Shown here: positions 1 to 5,226 of the stretch, piece by piece
How positions within the stretch are numbered: the stretch's first letter is position 1
Layout of the letters: the number at the start of each line of letters is the position of its first letter
DNA from: DASQTB01 sp035642095
Lineage (GTDB): Bacteria; Actinomycetota; UBA4738; CALAEC01
NCBI GenBank assembly: GCA_035642095.1
Contig: DASQTB010000157.1
Location: forward strand, 1-10,630
Length of the DNA: 10,630 nucleotides
Direction of reading: 5' to 3'
Notes under the pieces: model-generated
The model's input: only the letters and a program-made list of their open reading frames with translations
Databases searched by the model: none
What the model was told of the DNA's origin: nothing
Program-made: the position numbers and the translations under genes

Positions 1-883
1 TGACCATCCTGTCGCGACCGCCGGTCACGACCAGCGCCCGCTGCGTGACCTCGGGGAGGATCGGTCTGAGGTCGCAATCGTTCATGACCCGGTACGTCTC
101 CGCTCGAACGTCGGGCCGGACCGAAGCGATGGCGTCCCGAACGAACAGGACCTGTGAGGGCGACGGGTTCCGGCCGAAGCCTAACCGGACCACGCGGTAG
201 GAGAGCGTCGGCTCGGTGCGGCCGAGGTCACGACCGAGGACCCGGTCCGCCAGGCGAGAGTCGACGATCGTCTCGATCGCCTTCCCCAGGGCCAGGGCCT
301 CCACGCGGGCGCCAGGCCACGCCCCGACGGCGGCCCGGATGAAGTGCATCAGGGGGGTGGAGATGAGGACCACCCCCCGGACCAGGCGGCGGGCCGTTTC
401 GGCATGTCGATGGAGATAGGCCACGCTGACCACGCCACCCAGGCTATGGCCCACCAGGACCACGCCCCCGTTCGCATGCTCATCGACCACGCAGGCCAGC
501 GAGTCGGCGCACATGTCCAGGGTGAGCTGGCCGGGAGCCAGACCTGGGGAGTGGCCGTGTCCGGGGAGGTCCCAGGTGGCCGTGCCGAACGACCCCCCGG
601 CCAGGTCGCGCTTCTGATAGTGCCACACCGCTTCGGTCAAGCAGTAGCCATGGGTGAGGACGACCGTTCCCGCCGTCTGGTCCGCCGGAGGGAACCACTC
701 GGTGTAGAGCTGGGTCGCCCGGGGCCCTCGGATCACCCGGGGCTCACCGCGGAGCGAACCCAGAGCGTCGCCCCGGGCGGGGTCGGGCCGGCGAACGTCC
801 CTTCGCGAGGCCAGCCGACCGGCCGCCGCTGCCGCGGCCAGGGCCCCCACGCCGTACGCCAGGAACCGCCGACCCCGTCTCAC
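1..883 (-). CDS. Membrane-anchored alpha/beta hydrolase (3' end cut by window edge)
   Basis: The reverse strand reads open from a GTG at 883 to the left edge, 294 codons without a stop. The N-terminus is basic and then hydrophobic (residues about 7-21, alanine-rich), which suggests a signal or anchor segment. A beta strand ending in LTHGY (76-80) could form the oxyanion hole. DLPGHGHS (105-112) is typical of the fold. The nucleophile elbow GHSLGG has Ser147, and VVTGGRD (285-291) carries the likely acid Asp291. The catalytic His would lie beyond the edge. I chose 883 because its GTG overlaps the stop of a short upstream ORF (GTGA) and precedes the anchor. GTG 925 is the other in-frame start. 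The family is broad (lipases, esterases, haloperoxidase-like), so the substrate cannot be named. The fold is clear and the exact start is uncertain. Confidence 0.88.
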   Translation of the reverse strand, partial: MRRGRRFLAYGVGALAAAAAAGRLASRRDVRRPDPARGDALGSLRGEPRVIRGPRATQLYTEWFPPADQTAGTVVLTHGYCLTEAVWHYQKRDLAGGSFGTATWDLPGHGHSPGLAPGQLTLDMCADSLACVVDEHANGGVVLVGHSLGGVVSVAYLHRHAETARRLVRGVVLISTPLMHFIRAAVGAWPGARVEALALGKAIETIVDSRLADRVLGRDLGRTEPTLSYRVVRLGFGRNPSPSQVLFVRDAIASVRPDVRAETYRVMNDCDLRPILPEVTQRALVVTGGRDRMV

Positions 884-951
884 CTCAGCGTGGGCAGGAC
901 GTCGGAGGTGGCCGCCTCGATCCACCCTTCCGGCCGCGTCGGGGAGGTCAC
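880..951 (-). CDS. Possible 23-residue ORF coupled to the hydrolase
   Basis: A GTG at 951 opens 23 codons ending at TGA 882-880. Both ends make GTGA overlaps, with the ORF before it and with the hydrolase start at 883. The peptide (middle part RPEGWIEAATSDV) has no family I recognise. It may be a true leader or coupling ORF. It may also be the 3' part of one small gene broken by a one-base shift near 948, or chance reading in GC-rich DNA. Low confidence. Confidence 0.2.
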   Translation of the reverse strand: MTSPTRPEGWIEAATSDVLPTLR

Positions 952-1052
952 CGATAGGCCCCGTCCATCACGAAGCGATCGTCCCGGGCGTCCGGCCGCT
1001 TCGTCACCAGGGGCAACTTGGCGATCGGCTCGTCGGGCGTCAGCTCGACCAC
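948..1052 (-). CDS. Possible 34-residue ORF upstream of the hydrolase
   Basis: From GTG 1052 (or TTG 1067, five codons earlier) the reverse strand encodes VVELTPDEPIAKLPLVTKRP and then a charged tail ending DGAYR, with the stop at 950-948. The composition looks coding (acidic and hydrophobic residues spread along it, not the Arg/Pro/Gly mix of shadow frames). It lies downstream of a TATACT box on the same strand. No clear Shine-Dalgarno precedes either start. I do not recognise a family. With the next ORF it could be one gene of about 57 residues if a base is missing or a frameshift is used. Confidence 0.3.
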   Translation of the reverse strand: MVELTPDEPIAKLPLVTKRPDARDDRFVMDGAYR

Positions 1053-1105
1053 GGTCGCGTTAGCCAACCTGTCTCATCGCTTCGAAAGGTGGGAAAGGCC
1101 GGGTG

Positions 1106-1111
1106 AGTATA
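1106..1111 (-). promoter_or_regulatory. Candidate -10 box TATACT for the minus-strand unit
   Basis: Read on the minus strand the six bases are TATACT, one change from the sigma-70 consensus. It would start transcription near 1099 toward the small ORFs and the hydrolase. No good -35 element stands 17-18 bases upstream, so this is a weak call that rests on the hexamer and its place in a divergent intergenic gap. Confidence 0.35.
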
Positions 1112-1126
1112 GCGGAGCGTCGTTGT

Positions 1127-1132
1127 TATGCT
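1127..1132 (+). promoter_or_regulatory. Candidate -10 box TATGCT for the 1157 operon
   Basis: TATGCT fits the actinobacterial TANNNT form and would give a leader of about 18 bases that includes the strong ribosome site. The -35 region (about 1103-1109) is not close to TTGACA. The box lies about 16 bases from the opposing TATACT box, so the two promoters would be back to back. Confidence 0.4.
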
Positions 1133-1140
1133 TCCCCCGC

Positions 1141-1152
1141 GAGGAAAGGAGG
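1141..1152 (+). promoter_or_regulatory. Extended Shine-Dalgarno of the 1157 gene
   Basis: GAGGAAAGGAGG contains GAAAGGAGG, complementary over nine bases to the usual 16S rRNA 3' end, with four bases to the ATG at 1157. It fixes this start over the upstream in-frame GTG at 1103. The same 12-mer occurs before the DUF4383 gene (4344-4355). Confidence 0.75.
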
Positions 1153-1156
1153 CCGC

Positions 1157-1552
1157 ATGCTCGATGCCGTGCGAAGGTACGTCGAGGCCGGCCGGGACGC
1201 GCTCACCCCCAAGCGCGCCGAGGAGATGGCCCGCGCGCTGGTCCGGGAAGGTCAGGCCCGCCGGGACCAGATGACCAAGGTGGCCGAGGATCTCCTGGAC
1301 TGGTCACGGAAGAACAGCGAGCGGCTCCGGGAGAGCATCGGCCGGGAGGTCAGCCGACAGATCTCCCGGTCGGGCCTGGCCACGAAAGGGGACCTCGAGC
1401 CGCTGAAGCGCCGGATCAGGAAGCTGGAGACGGACCGGAAGTCGCCGGCTCGAAAATCACCGGCCCGGAAGAGCGCAGGGCGAAAGCGTTCACCCGGAAA
1501 GGTGTCGTCGGCCACGTCGTCGGGCACCCGGACCTCCTCGTCGAAAGGGTGA
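1157..1552 (+). CDS. Phasin-like coiled-coil protein with basic H1-like tail
   Basis: This is a 131-residue protein. Residues 1-94 are almost wholly helical and charged. The segment around SRSGLATKGDLEPLKRRIRK (70-89) resembles the end of the phasin-like family once named poly(hydroxyalkanoate) granule-associated proteins (COG3937/TIGR01837 type). Residues 96-115 are a run of short basic repeats, SPARK, SPARK, SAGRK and SPGK, and the rest is rich in Ser/Thr with Lys/Arg. Such tails bind DNA or other polyanions in histone H1 and in the Pseudomonas phasin PhaF, so DNA or granule association is possible here. No enzyme motif or membrane segment is seen. The start is set by the extended Shine-Dalgarno at 1141. 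The stop overlaps the tlyA start by four bases (GTGA), so the two are probably co-translated. The family call is by resemblance only. Confidence 0.8.
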   Translation: MLDAVRRYVEAGRDALTPKRAEEMARALVREGQARRDQMTKVAEDLLDWSRKNSERLRESIGREVSRQISRSGLATKGDLEPLKRRIRKLETDRKSPARKSPARKSAGRKRSPGKVSSATSSGTRTSSSKG

Positions 1553-2346
1553 CCCGCCGCAGGCTGGACCGGGAGTTGGTTCGCCGTGGCCTGGTTCCCA
1601 CCCCCGCGGCCGCGCATGACGCGATCCTTCAGGGCCGGGTCACGGCGGGCGGACGGCCGGCGTGGAAGCCGGGCTCGATGATCGACGAGGCCGAGCCGCT
1701 CCACGTCGAGGACCCCGAGCGAGCCTACGTGTCCCGGGGGGGAGAGAAGCTCGCCGTGGCCCTGGACCACCTGGGCATCGATCCGGCGGGCCGGCGCTGC
1801 GTGGATGCCGGAGCCTCGACCGGAGGATTCACCGACGTCCTCCTGGCCCGAGGAGCGGCCGCCGTCGTCGCCCTCGACGTCGGGTACGGTCAGCTGGCCT
1901 GGCGCCTGCGCCGGGATCCTCGGGTGGTCGTGATGGAGCGAACGAACGTCCGGACGGTGACGCCGGCCGACCTCCCCTTCCGGCCGGATCTGGTCGTTGC
2001 CGACCTCTCGTTCATCTCGCTGACCGCGGTGATCCCGGCCCTGGCCGCCATCATCGCCCCCGGAGCGGACCTCGTTCTCCTCGTCAAGCCCCAATTCGAA
2101 GTGAGCCTCCGGGAGATCGAGCCGGGTGGTGTGGTTCGCGAACCCTCGGTGTGGCGCTCGTCCGTGGAACGGGTCGCCGCGGCGTGCGCCGACGCCGGGC
2201 TGGGTCCCGTGGCGGTGGTGGCCTCGCCCCTCCACGGCCCGGCAGGCAACGTCGAGTTCTTCCTGCATGCTCGGGACGGCGCGTCCAACCCCATGCTCGA
2301 CATAGCCTCCGCCCTGGCGGGGGGAGACGAGGTCCGGTCGTCGTGA
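1549..2346 (+). CDS. tlyA: TlyA family 16S/23S rRNA 2'-O-methyltransferase
   Basis: This 265-residue protein has the usual TlyA length. An S4 RNA-binding domain (about 1-57, RRRLDRELVRRGL) is joined by RAYV (58-61), matching the RXWV-type linker described for mycobacterial TlyA, to a Rossmann methyltransferase domain. That domain shows VDAGASTGGFTDVLL (85-99, SAM site), ALDVGYGQLAW (108-118), VVADLSFISL (149-158), LLVKPQFE (177-184) and GPAGNVEFF (230-238). The K-D-K-E catalytic set of 2'-O-methyltransferases is present as Lys67, Asp152, Lys180 and Glu236. In mycobacteria TlyA methylates 16S C1409 and 23S C1920, and its loss gives capreomycin resistance. The target here is inferred from family. 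GTG 1549 overlaps the previous stop, and the stop overlaps the nadK start (GTGA at both ends). Confidence 0.96.
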   Translation: MTRRRLDRELVRRGLVPTPAAAHDAILQGRVTAGGRPAWKPGSMIDEAEPLHVEDPERAYVSRGGEKLAVALDHLGIDPAGRRCVDAGASTGGFTDVLLARGAAAVVALDVGYGQLAWRLRRDPRVVVMERTNVRTVTPADLPFRPDLVVADLSFISLTAVIPALAAIIAPGADLVLLVKPQFEVSLREIEPGGVVREPSVWRSSVERVAAACADAGLGPVAVVASPLHGPAGNVEFFLHARDGASNPMLDIASALAGGDEVRSS

Positions 2347-3173
2347 CGCTCGGATTCGTCGTCCACGGCGGTCGACGGGCCGCCCGAGAGGCCGCCGAGC
2401 GACTGATCGACTGGGCCCGGCAGCGCGACCTCGAGCCGGAGGTCCTTCCCGACGACGCGCCGGCCCAGGCGGCACCGCGTCGGATCGACCTGGTCGTCTC
2501 GGTTGGGGGAGACGGGACGCTGCTCCGCGCCGCGCTGTGGGGCCATCTCCTCCAGGTCCCTGTCCTGGGCGTCAAGGTCGGCCGACTGGGGTTCCTGACC
2601 GAGGTCGAGCCCGCCGGAGCGCCGGCCCTGCTGGAGGCGTGGATGGCCGGAGAGGCCGAGGTCGAGGAGCGGATGGCCCTGGTAGCCGAGCCTGAAGGTG
2701 CGGGATGGGACGAGCCCCAGTGGGCCCTCAACGAGGTGATCGTCGAGAAACGCGCCCGCCACCGGGTGGTCCGGCTGGCTGCGTGGGTCGGAGAAGACTA
2801 CGTGACGACCTTCTCGGCCGACGGAGTCATCGTGGCCACCCCCACCGGCTCAACGGCGTACTCGTTCTCCGCTCGAGGGCCGATCGTGTCCCCTCGACTG
2901 CGGTCGCTGGTGCTCACCCCGGTCTCGGCGCACATGGTGTTCGACCGGGCCATCGTCCTGGCCCCCGAAGAGGAGGTCAGCCTGGAGGTCCAGGACGACG
3001 AGCCGGGCTTCCTCTCCGCCGACGGCCGTCCAGGCCAGGAGCTGCCGGTCGGCTCCCGGGTGCGGATCCGGCGAGCGGATCGACCGGCCCGGCTGGTCCG
3101 GTCGAAAGAGGGTGAGTCCTTCTACTCGCTGCTCAGACGGAAGTTCCAGCTTCCCGCCGAGCCACAGGGCTGA
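2343..3173 (+). CDS. nadK: NAD kinase
   Basis: This 276-residue ATP-NAD kinase is of normal length for the family and makes NADP from NAD in the cytoplasm. The signature GGDGT (55-59) with VVSV before it, the NAD-contact pair NE (130-131), and FSADGVIVATPTGSTAYS (157-174) are all present. The C-terminal beta-rich part ends in SKEGESFYSLLRRKF. Two small departures stand out. GVKVGRLGFL (76-85) has Lys78 where most relatives have Asn (GVN.G..GFL), and SARGPIV has Arg where Gly is common. Neither affects the core motifs, so I expect an active enzyme. The GTG start at 2343 shares GTGA with the tlyA stop. The AI-2E permease starts two bases after the stop, so tlyA, nadK and the permease look like one transcript. 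Confidence 0.97.
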   Translation: MTLGFVVHGGRRAAREAAERLIDWARQRDLEPEVLPDDAPAQAAPRRIDLVVSVGGDGTLLRAALWGHLLQVPVLGVKVGRLGFLTEVEPAGAPALLEAWMAGEAEVEERMALVAEPEGAGWDEPQWALNEVIVEKRARHRVVRLAAWVGEDYVTTFSADGVIVATPTGSTAYSFSARGPIVSPRLRSLVLTPVSAHMVFDRAIVLAPEEEVSLEVQDDEPGFLSADGRPGQELPVGSRVRIRRADRPARLVRSKEGESFYSLLRRKFQLPAEPQG

Positions 3174-3175
3174 CG

Positions 3176-4225
3176 ATGGACCGGGAGGACCGCTGGCCCC
3201 CCGTCACCTACTGGATGAAGGCGACCGCCGGCGTACTCCTGGTCGTCGGCGCCGCGCTGGTGCTCCTGGCCATCGGCCAGGTGCTGGTCCTGGTCCTGGT
3301 CTCGCTGATCCTGGCGTTCGGGTTCCAGCCGGCGGTAGCCTGGCTGGAGCGCCGTGGCCTTTCCCGAGGGTGGGCCGTGGGGCTCGGACTCCTGGGCGGG
3401 GCGGCAGTCTTCGGGGCCTTCCTGGCACTGGTCCTGCCCGACATCATCCGGCAGATCGCCGAGCTGATCCAGGCCGCCCCGGAGTACTTCGCCCGGGCCC
3501 AGTCCGAGAGCGGCCTGATCGCGGACCTCAACGAGAGGTTCGACCTGGAGGCGAAGCTGCGGGAGGCCGGGGGCGAACTTCCCGGAACCGTGCTCGGCCT
3601 GGTCGGGTCGTTCGCCGCGCTGGTGTTCAACTCGCTCACGGTGCTGGTCCTGACGATCTACTTCACGGTCAACCTCCCCCGGATGCGGGCCGGGGTAGCC
3701 CGCCTCCTCGGTCGGGAGGATCGGGACGAGTTCCACGAGATCTACGGGGAGACCATCCGACGAGTGGGGGGCTACGTCCTGGGGAACCTGCTGATCAGCG
3801 CCATCGCCGGAGTCACATCGTTCATCGCCCTGGCCATCATCGGGGTCCCCTTCGCCGCTGCCCTGGCGTTCTTCGTGGCTCTCACCGATCTGATCCCCAC
3901 GATCGGGGCTATCCTGGGGGCCGCGCTAGCGGCCGCCGTGGCCGCCTTCGCCGGGCTCCCGCAGTTCCTCGCCACGGTGATCTTCTTCGTGATCTACCAG
4001 CAGGTCGAGAACTACGTGATCCAGCCCCGGGTGATGGGAAGGACGGTCGAGATCTCGGCACCCCTGGTGATCCTGGCGGTCCTGATCGGCGGTGCCCTCC
4101 TCGGTGTGGTGGGGGCCCTCCTGGCCATCCCCACCGCCGCCATCGTGAAGATCCTCTTCAGGCAGCTCTTTCTGGAGGACCGGCTGGAGCGAGTTCGGAC
4201 GGAGGGACCAGGGGACGTGCCCTGA
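3176..4225 (+). CDS. AI-2E family transporter (PF01594 type permease)
   Basis: This is a 349-residue polytopic membrane protein. Hydrophobic segments lie at about 15-34, 35-54, 68-88, 140-165, 203-223, 226-246, 247-275 and 295-328, close to the eight expected. A soluble region (90-140) follows the third segment, as in this family. Family marks are ALTDLIPTIGAILGA (235-249) and YQQVENYVIQPRVMG (274-288). The family includes the autoinducer-2 exporter TqsA and Na+/H+ antiporters, so the substrate cannot be read from sequence. The ATG lies two bases after the nadK stop with only a weak ribosome site, so coupling to nadK is likely. In the mycobacterial cluster recN directly follows nadK, so this gene and the next two are an insertion relative to that order. 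Confidence 0.93.
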   Translation: MDREDRWPPVTYWMKATAGVLLVVGAALVLLAIGQVLVLVLVSLILAFGFQPAVAWLERRGLSRGWAVGLGLLGGAAVFGAFLALVLPDIIRQIAELIQAAPEYFARAQSESGLIADLNERFDLEAKLREAGGELPGTVLGLVGSFAALVFNSLTVLVLTIYFTVNLPRMRAGVARLLGREDRDEFHEIYGETIRRVGGYVLGNLLISAIAGVTSFIALAIIGVPFAAALAFFVALTDLIPTIGAILGAALAAAVAAFAGLPQFLATVIFFVIYQQVENYVIQPRVMGRTVEISAPLVILAVLIGGALLGVVGALLAIPTAAIVKILFRQLFLEDRLERVRTEGPGDVP

Positions 4226-4227
4226 GG

Positions 4228-4271
4228 GGCCCGAAGGGACCCGCAGGGATCGACAGGAGCACTTTCGGGCC
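4228..4271 (+). repeat. Inverted repeat after the permease gene
   Basis: GGCCCGAA (4228-4235) and TTCGGGCC (4264-4271) are perfect complements separated by 28 bases. They start two bases after the permease stop. The long loop and lack of a T tract make a classic terminator unlikely. It may be an mRNA structure or chance. Confidence 0.35.
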
Positions 4272-4320
4272 GAGCGAGATCTGTAACCGAACCGCTCCGT
4301 ATCGGGTCCAACCGGGAGGC

Positions 4321-4342
4321 CGTGGGCGAGCGTTCGCCCGCG
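4321..4342 (+). promoter_or_regulatory. Hairpin directly before the DUF4383 ribosome site
   Basis: CGTGGGCGA (4321-4329) pairs with TCGCCCGCG (4334-4342) in nine pairs, one of them G-U, around a GCGT tetraloop. The last base is one base before the extended Shine-Dalgarno (GAGGAAAGGAGG, 4344-4355). This may keep the site exposed, protect the mRNA 5' end, or mark a processing point between the permease and this gene. The pairing is seen; the function is inferred. Confidence 0.45.
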
Positions 4343-4361
4343 GGAGGAAAGGAGGCAGGTG

Positions 4362-4781
4362 GTGGCGGACAGCGCCTACTACGGGAAGATGGGGTTCGCC
4401 CGCTTCTACGCGCTCGTATTCGGAGTGGCGTACATCGGGGTCGCGCTCCTCGAACTGATCCTGGGGGACCTTCGGATCGGGGACGCCCTGATCCTTGACC
4501 GAACCACACTCCAGAACATCGTCCACTTCGCCGTGGGCATCGTGGTCCTGGGCTCCTTCTTCGCCGGCGAGGGACCGGCTCGCACGGTCGCCAAGGTGAT
4601 CGGGATCGTGTTCGTGGCCCTCACGATCTACGGGTTCGTGGCTCCCGACTCACTGGGATCGCTCCTCGGATACGACGGCGACATCCCGATGTCGTACAAC
4701 ATCGTGCACCTGGTCACCGCGGTGCTGGCCCTGTTCGCGGGGTTCGCCGGAGGCCGGCGCCGGGCGCCGGCCACAGCCTAG
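4362..4781 (+). CDS. DUF4383 family membrane protein
   Basis: This is a small integral membrane protein of about 140 residues with four hydrophobic segments, roughly at 12-33 (FARFYALVFGVAYIGVALLE), 47-66, 75-96 and 116-134. Two similar half-motifs, LQNIVHFAVGIVVLG and SYNIVHLVTAVLALFAG, carry the N-x-x-H pattern seen in DUF4383 proteins of actinobacteria. Their function is not known. Two GTG codons stand in tandem at 4359 and 4362. I prefer 4362, which is six bases from GGAGG, against three for the other. A 136-base gap with a hairpin and its own strong ribosome site separates it from the permease, so it may have separate expression. No clear promoter was seen in that gap. Confidence 0.9.
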   Translation: MADSAYYGKMGFARFYALVFGVAYIGVALLELILGDLRIGDALILDRTTLQNIVHFAVGIVVLGSFFAGEGPARTVAKVIGIVFVALTIYGFVAPDSLGSLLGYDGDIPMSYNIVHLVTAVLALFAGFAGGRRRAPATA

Positions 4782-4808
4782 CGGCGAGGTCGAGGAGATG
4801 GCGTCCCG

Positions 4809-5039
4809 GTGATCGGTGCGGTGGGCCGCCACCTCCTCGGTACCGACGGCCACGCGGGGGCCGCCCATCTCGTCCACTACCTGCTCCTCGGTATCGCGGT
4901 GATCCTGTTCCTGGCCTTCGTGGCCGTGGACGTCCGGCGACACGGCTGGCCCCGGTTCTCCTGGAGGGGCCCTCCGGGCCTGATCCCTAAGCGAGGTCGC
5001 TCGGGCCGAATCGGGAGGGCCGTCCGCCCCGGGCGGTGA
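4809..5039 (+). CDS. Small one-TM protein, unknown
   Basis: This is a 76-residue protein. A short polar, His-containing N-terminus leads into one hydrophobic segment (about 20-40, LVHYLLLGIAVILFLAFVAV), then a basic Arg/Pro/Gly tail. GAGGAG (4793-4798) stands ten bases before the GTG, a fair ribosome site. It begins 27 bases after the DUF4383 stop on the same strand and ends ten bases before a strong hairpin, so it fits as the last gene of that unit. I recognise no family. The TM part reads like a real gene, but the tail resembles GC-rich frame noise, so the true end of conserved sequence may be near residue 50. Confidence 0.6.
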   Translation: MIGAVGRHLLGTDGHAGAAHLVHYLLLGIAVILFLAFVAVDVRRHGWPRFSWRGPPGLIPKRGRSGRIGRAVRPGR

Positions 5040-5048
5040 GAAGAGTTT

Positions 5049-5074
5049 GGCCCCCGGGGGGTTGCCCGGGGGCC
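5049..5074 (+). terminator. Strong GC hairpin, probable terminator
   Basis: GGCCCCCGGG (5049-5058) and CCCGGGGGCC (5065-5074) form a perfect 10-bp stem with a six-base loop. It starts ten bases after the stop of the small membrane protein and ahead of the recN promoter. There is no T tract after it on the plus strand. U-poor hairpins of this kind are often taken as terminators in actinobacteria. A three-T run on the left side (5046-5048) would make a weak tail for transcripts from the other strand. Confidence 0.6.
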
Positions 5075-5118
5075 GGGGAAAGGGGGTGGAGGGGACTCGC
5101 GTCCACCTCCGCGAGCCA

Positions 5119-5124
5119 CTATAC
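5119..5124 (-). promoter_or_regulatory. Possible minus-strand -10 box TATAGT
   Basis: Read in reverse the bases are TATAGT, close to the -10 consensus. A weak TGGTTG stands 17 bases upstream on that strand. It would transcribe away from recN into the back of the hairpin and the small membrane gene, where no convincing minus-strand gene exists. It could be an antisense start or chance. Confidence 0.2.
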
Positions 5125-5153
5125 CCCTTTCCGGGGTTCGCAACCACCCGTCC

Positions 5154-5165
5154 TGGGATATCCCA
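5154..5165. promoter_or_regulatory. 12-bp palindrome upstream of recN, possible operator
   Basis: TGGGATATCCCA is its own reverse complement. It lies 48 bases before the recN -10 box, with a second inverted repeat, GGTT-CGC-AACC, at 5135-5145. I do not see an actinobacterial LexA box (GAAC-N4-GTTC) in the 187-base gap, so SOS control is not supported by sequence. Confidence 0.3.
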
Positions 5166-5213
5166 CCACGGGCCTTCGTTGTATATCCCCCGGAATACGT
5201 CGGCGGGTGACGC

Positions 5214-5219
5214 TACCAT
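5214..5219 (+). promoter_or_regulatory. recN promoter -10 box TACCAT, leaderless type
   Basis: TACCAT fits TANNNT and ends seven bases before the recN GTG at 5227. That places the predicted transcription start at or next to the start codon. No Shine-Dalgarno is seen before the GTG (the preceding bases are CCCCTCC), as expected for a leaderless message. The -35 position (about 5191-5196, CGGAAT) is a poor match. Confidence 0.6.
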
Positions 5220-5226
5220 CCCCTCC

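Noticed and set aside
344..1063. Plus-strand ORF of 239 codons
   Set aside because: It is the complement of the alpha/beta hydrolase, whose reverse-strand frame shows clear fold motifs; the plus-strand product has no family likeness.
1018..1548. N-terminal extension of the tlyA frame
   Set aside because: The sequence before GTG 1549 has no S4 or other family likeness and overlaps the phasin-like gene in another frame.
3112..4458. Plus-strand ORF of 448 codons
   Set aside because: It is a frame shadow of the AI-2E permease, which has consistent TM segments and family motifs.
5040..5226. LexA/SOS box before recN
   Set aside because: No GAAC-N4-GTTC or close variant was found; GGTT-CGC-AACC differs in sequence and spacing.
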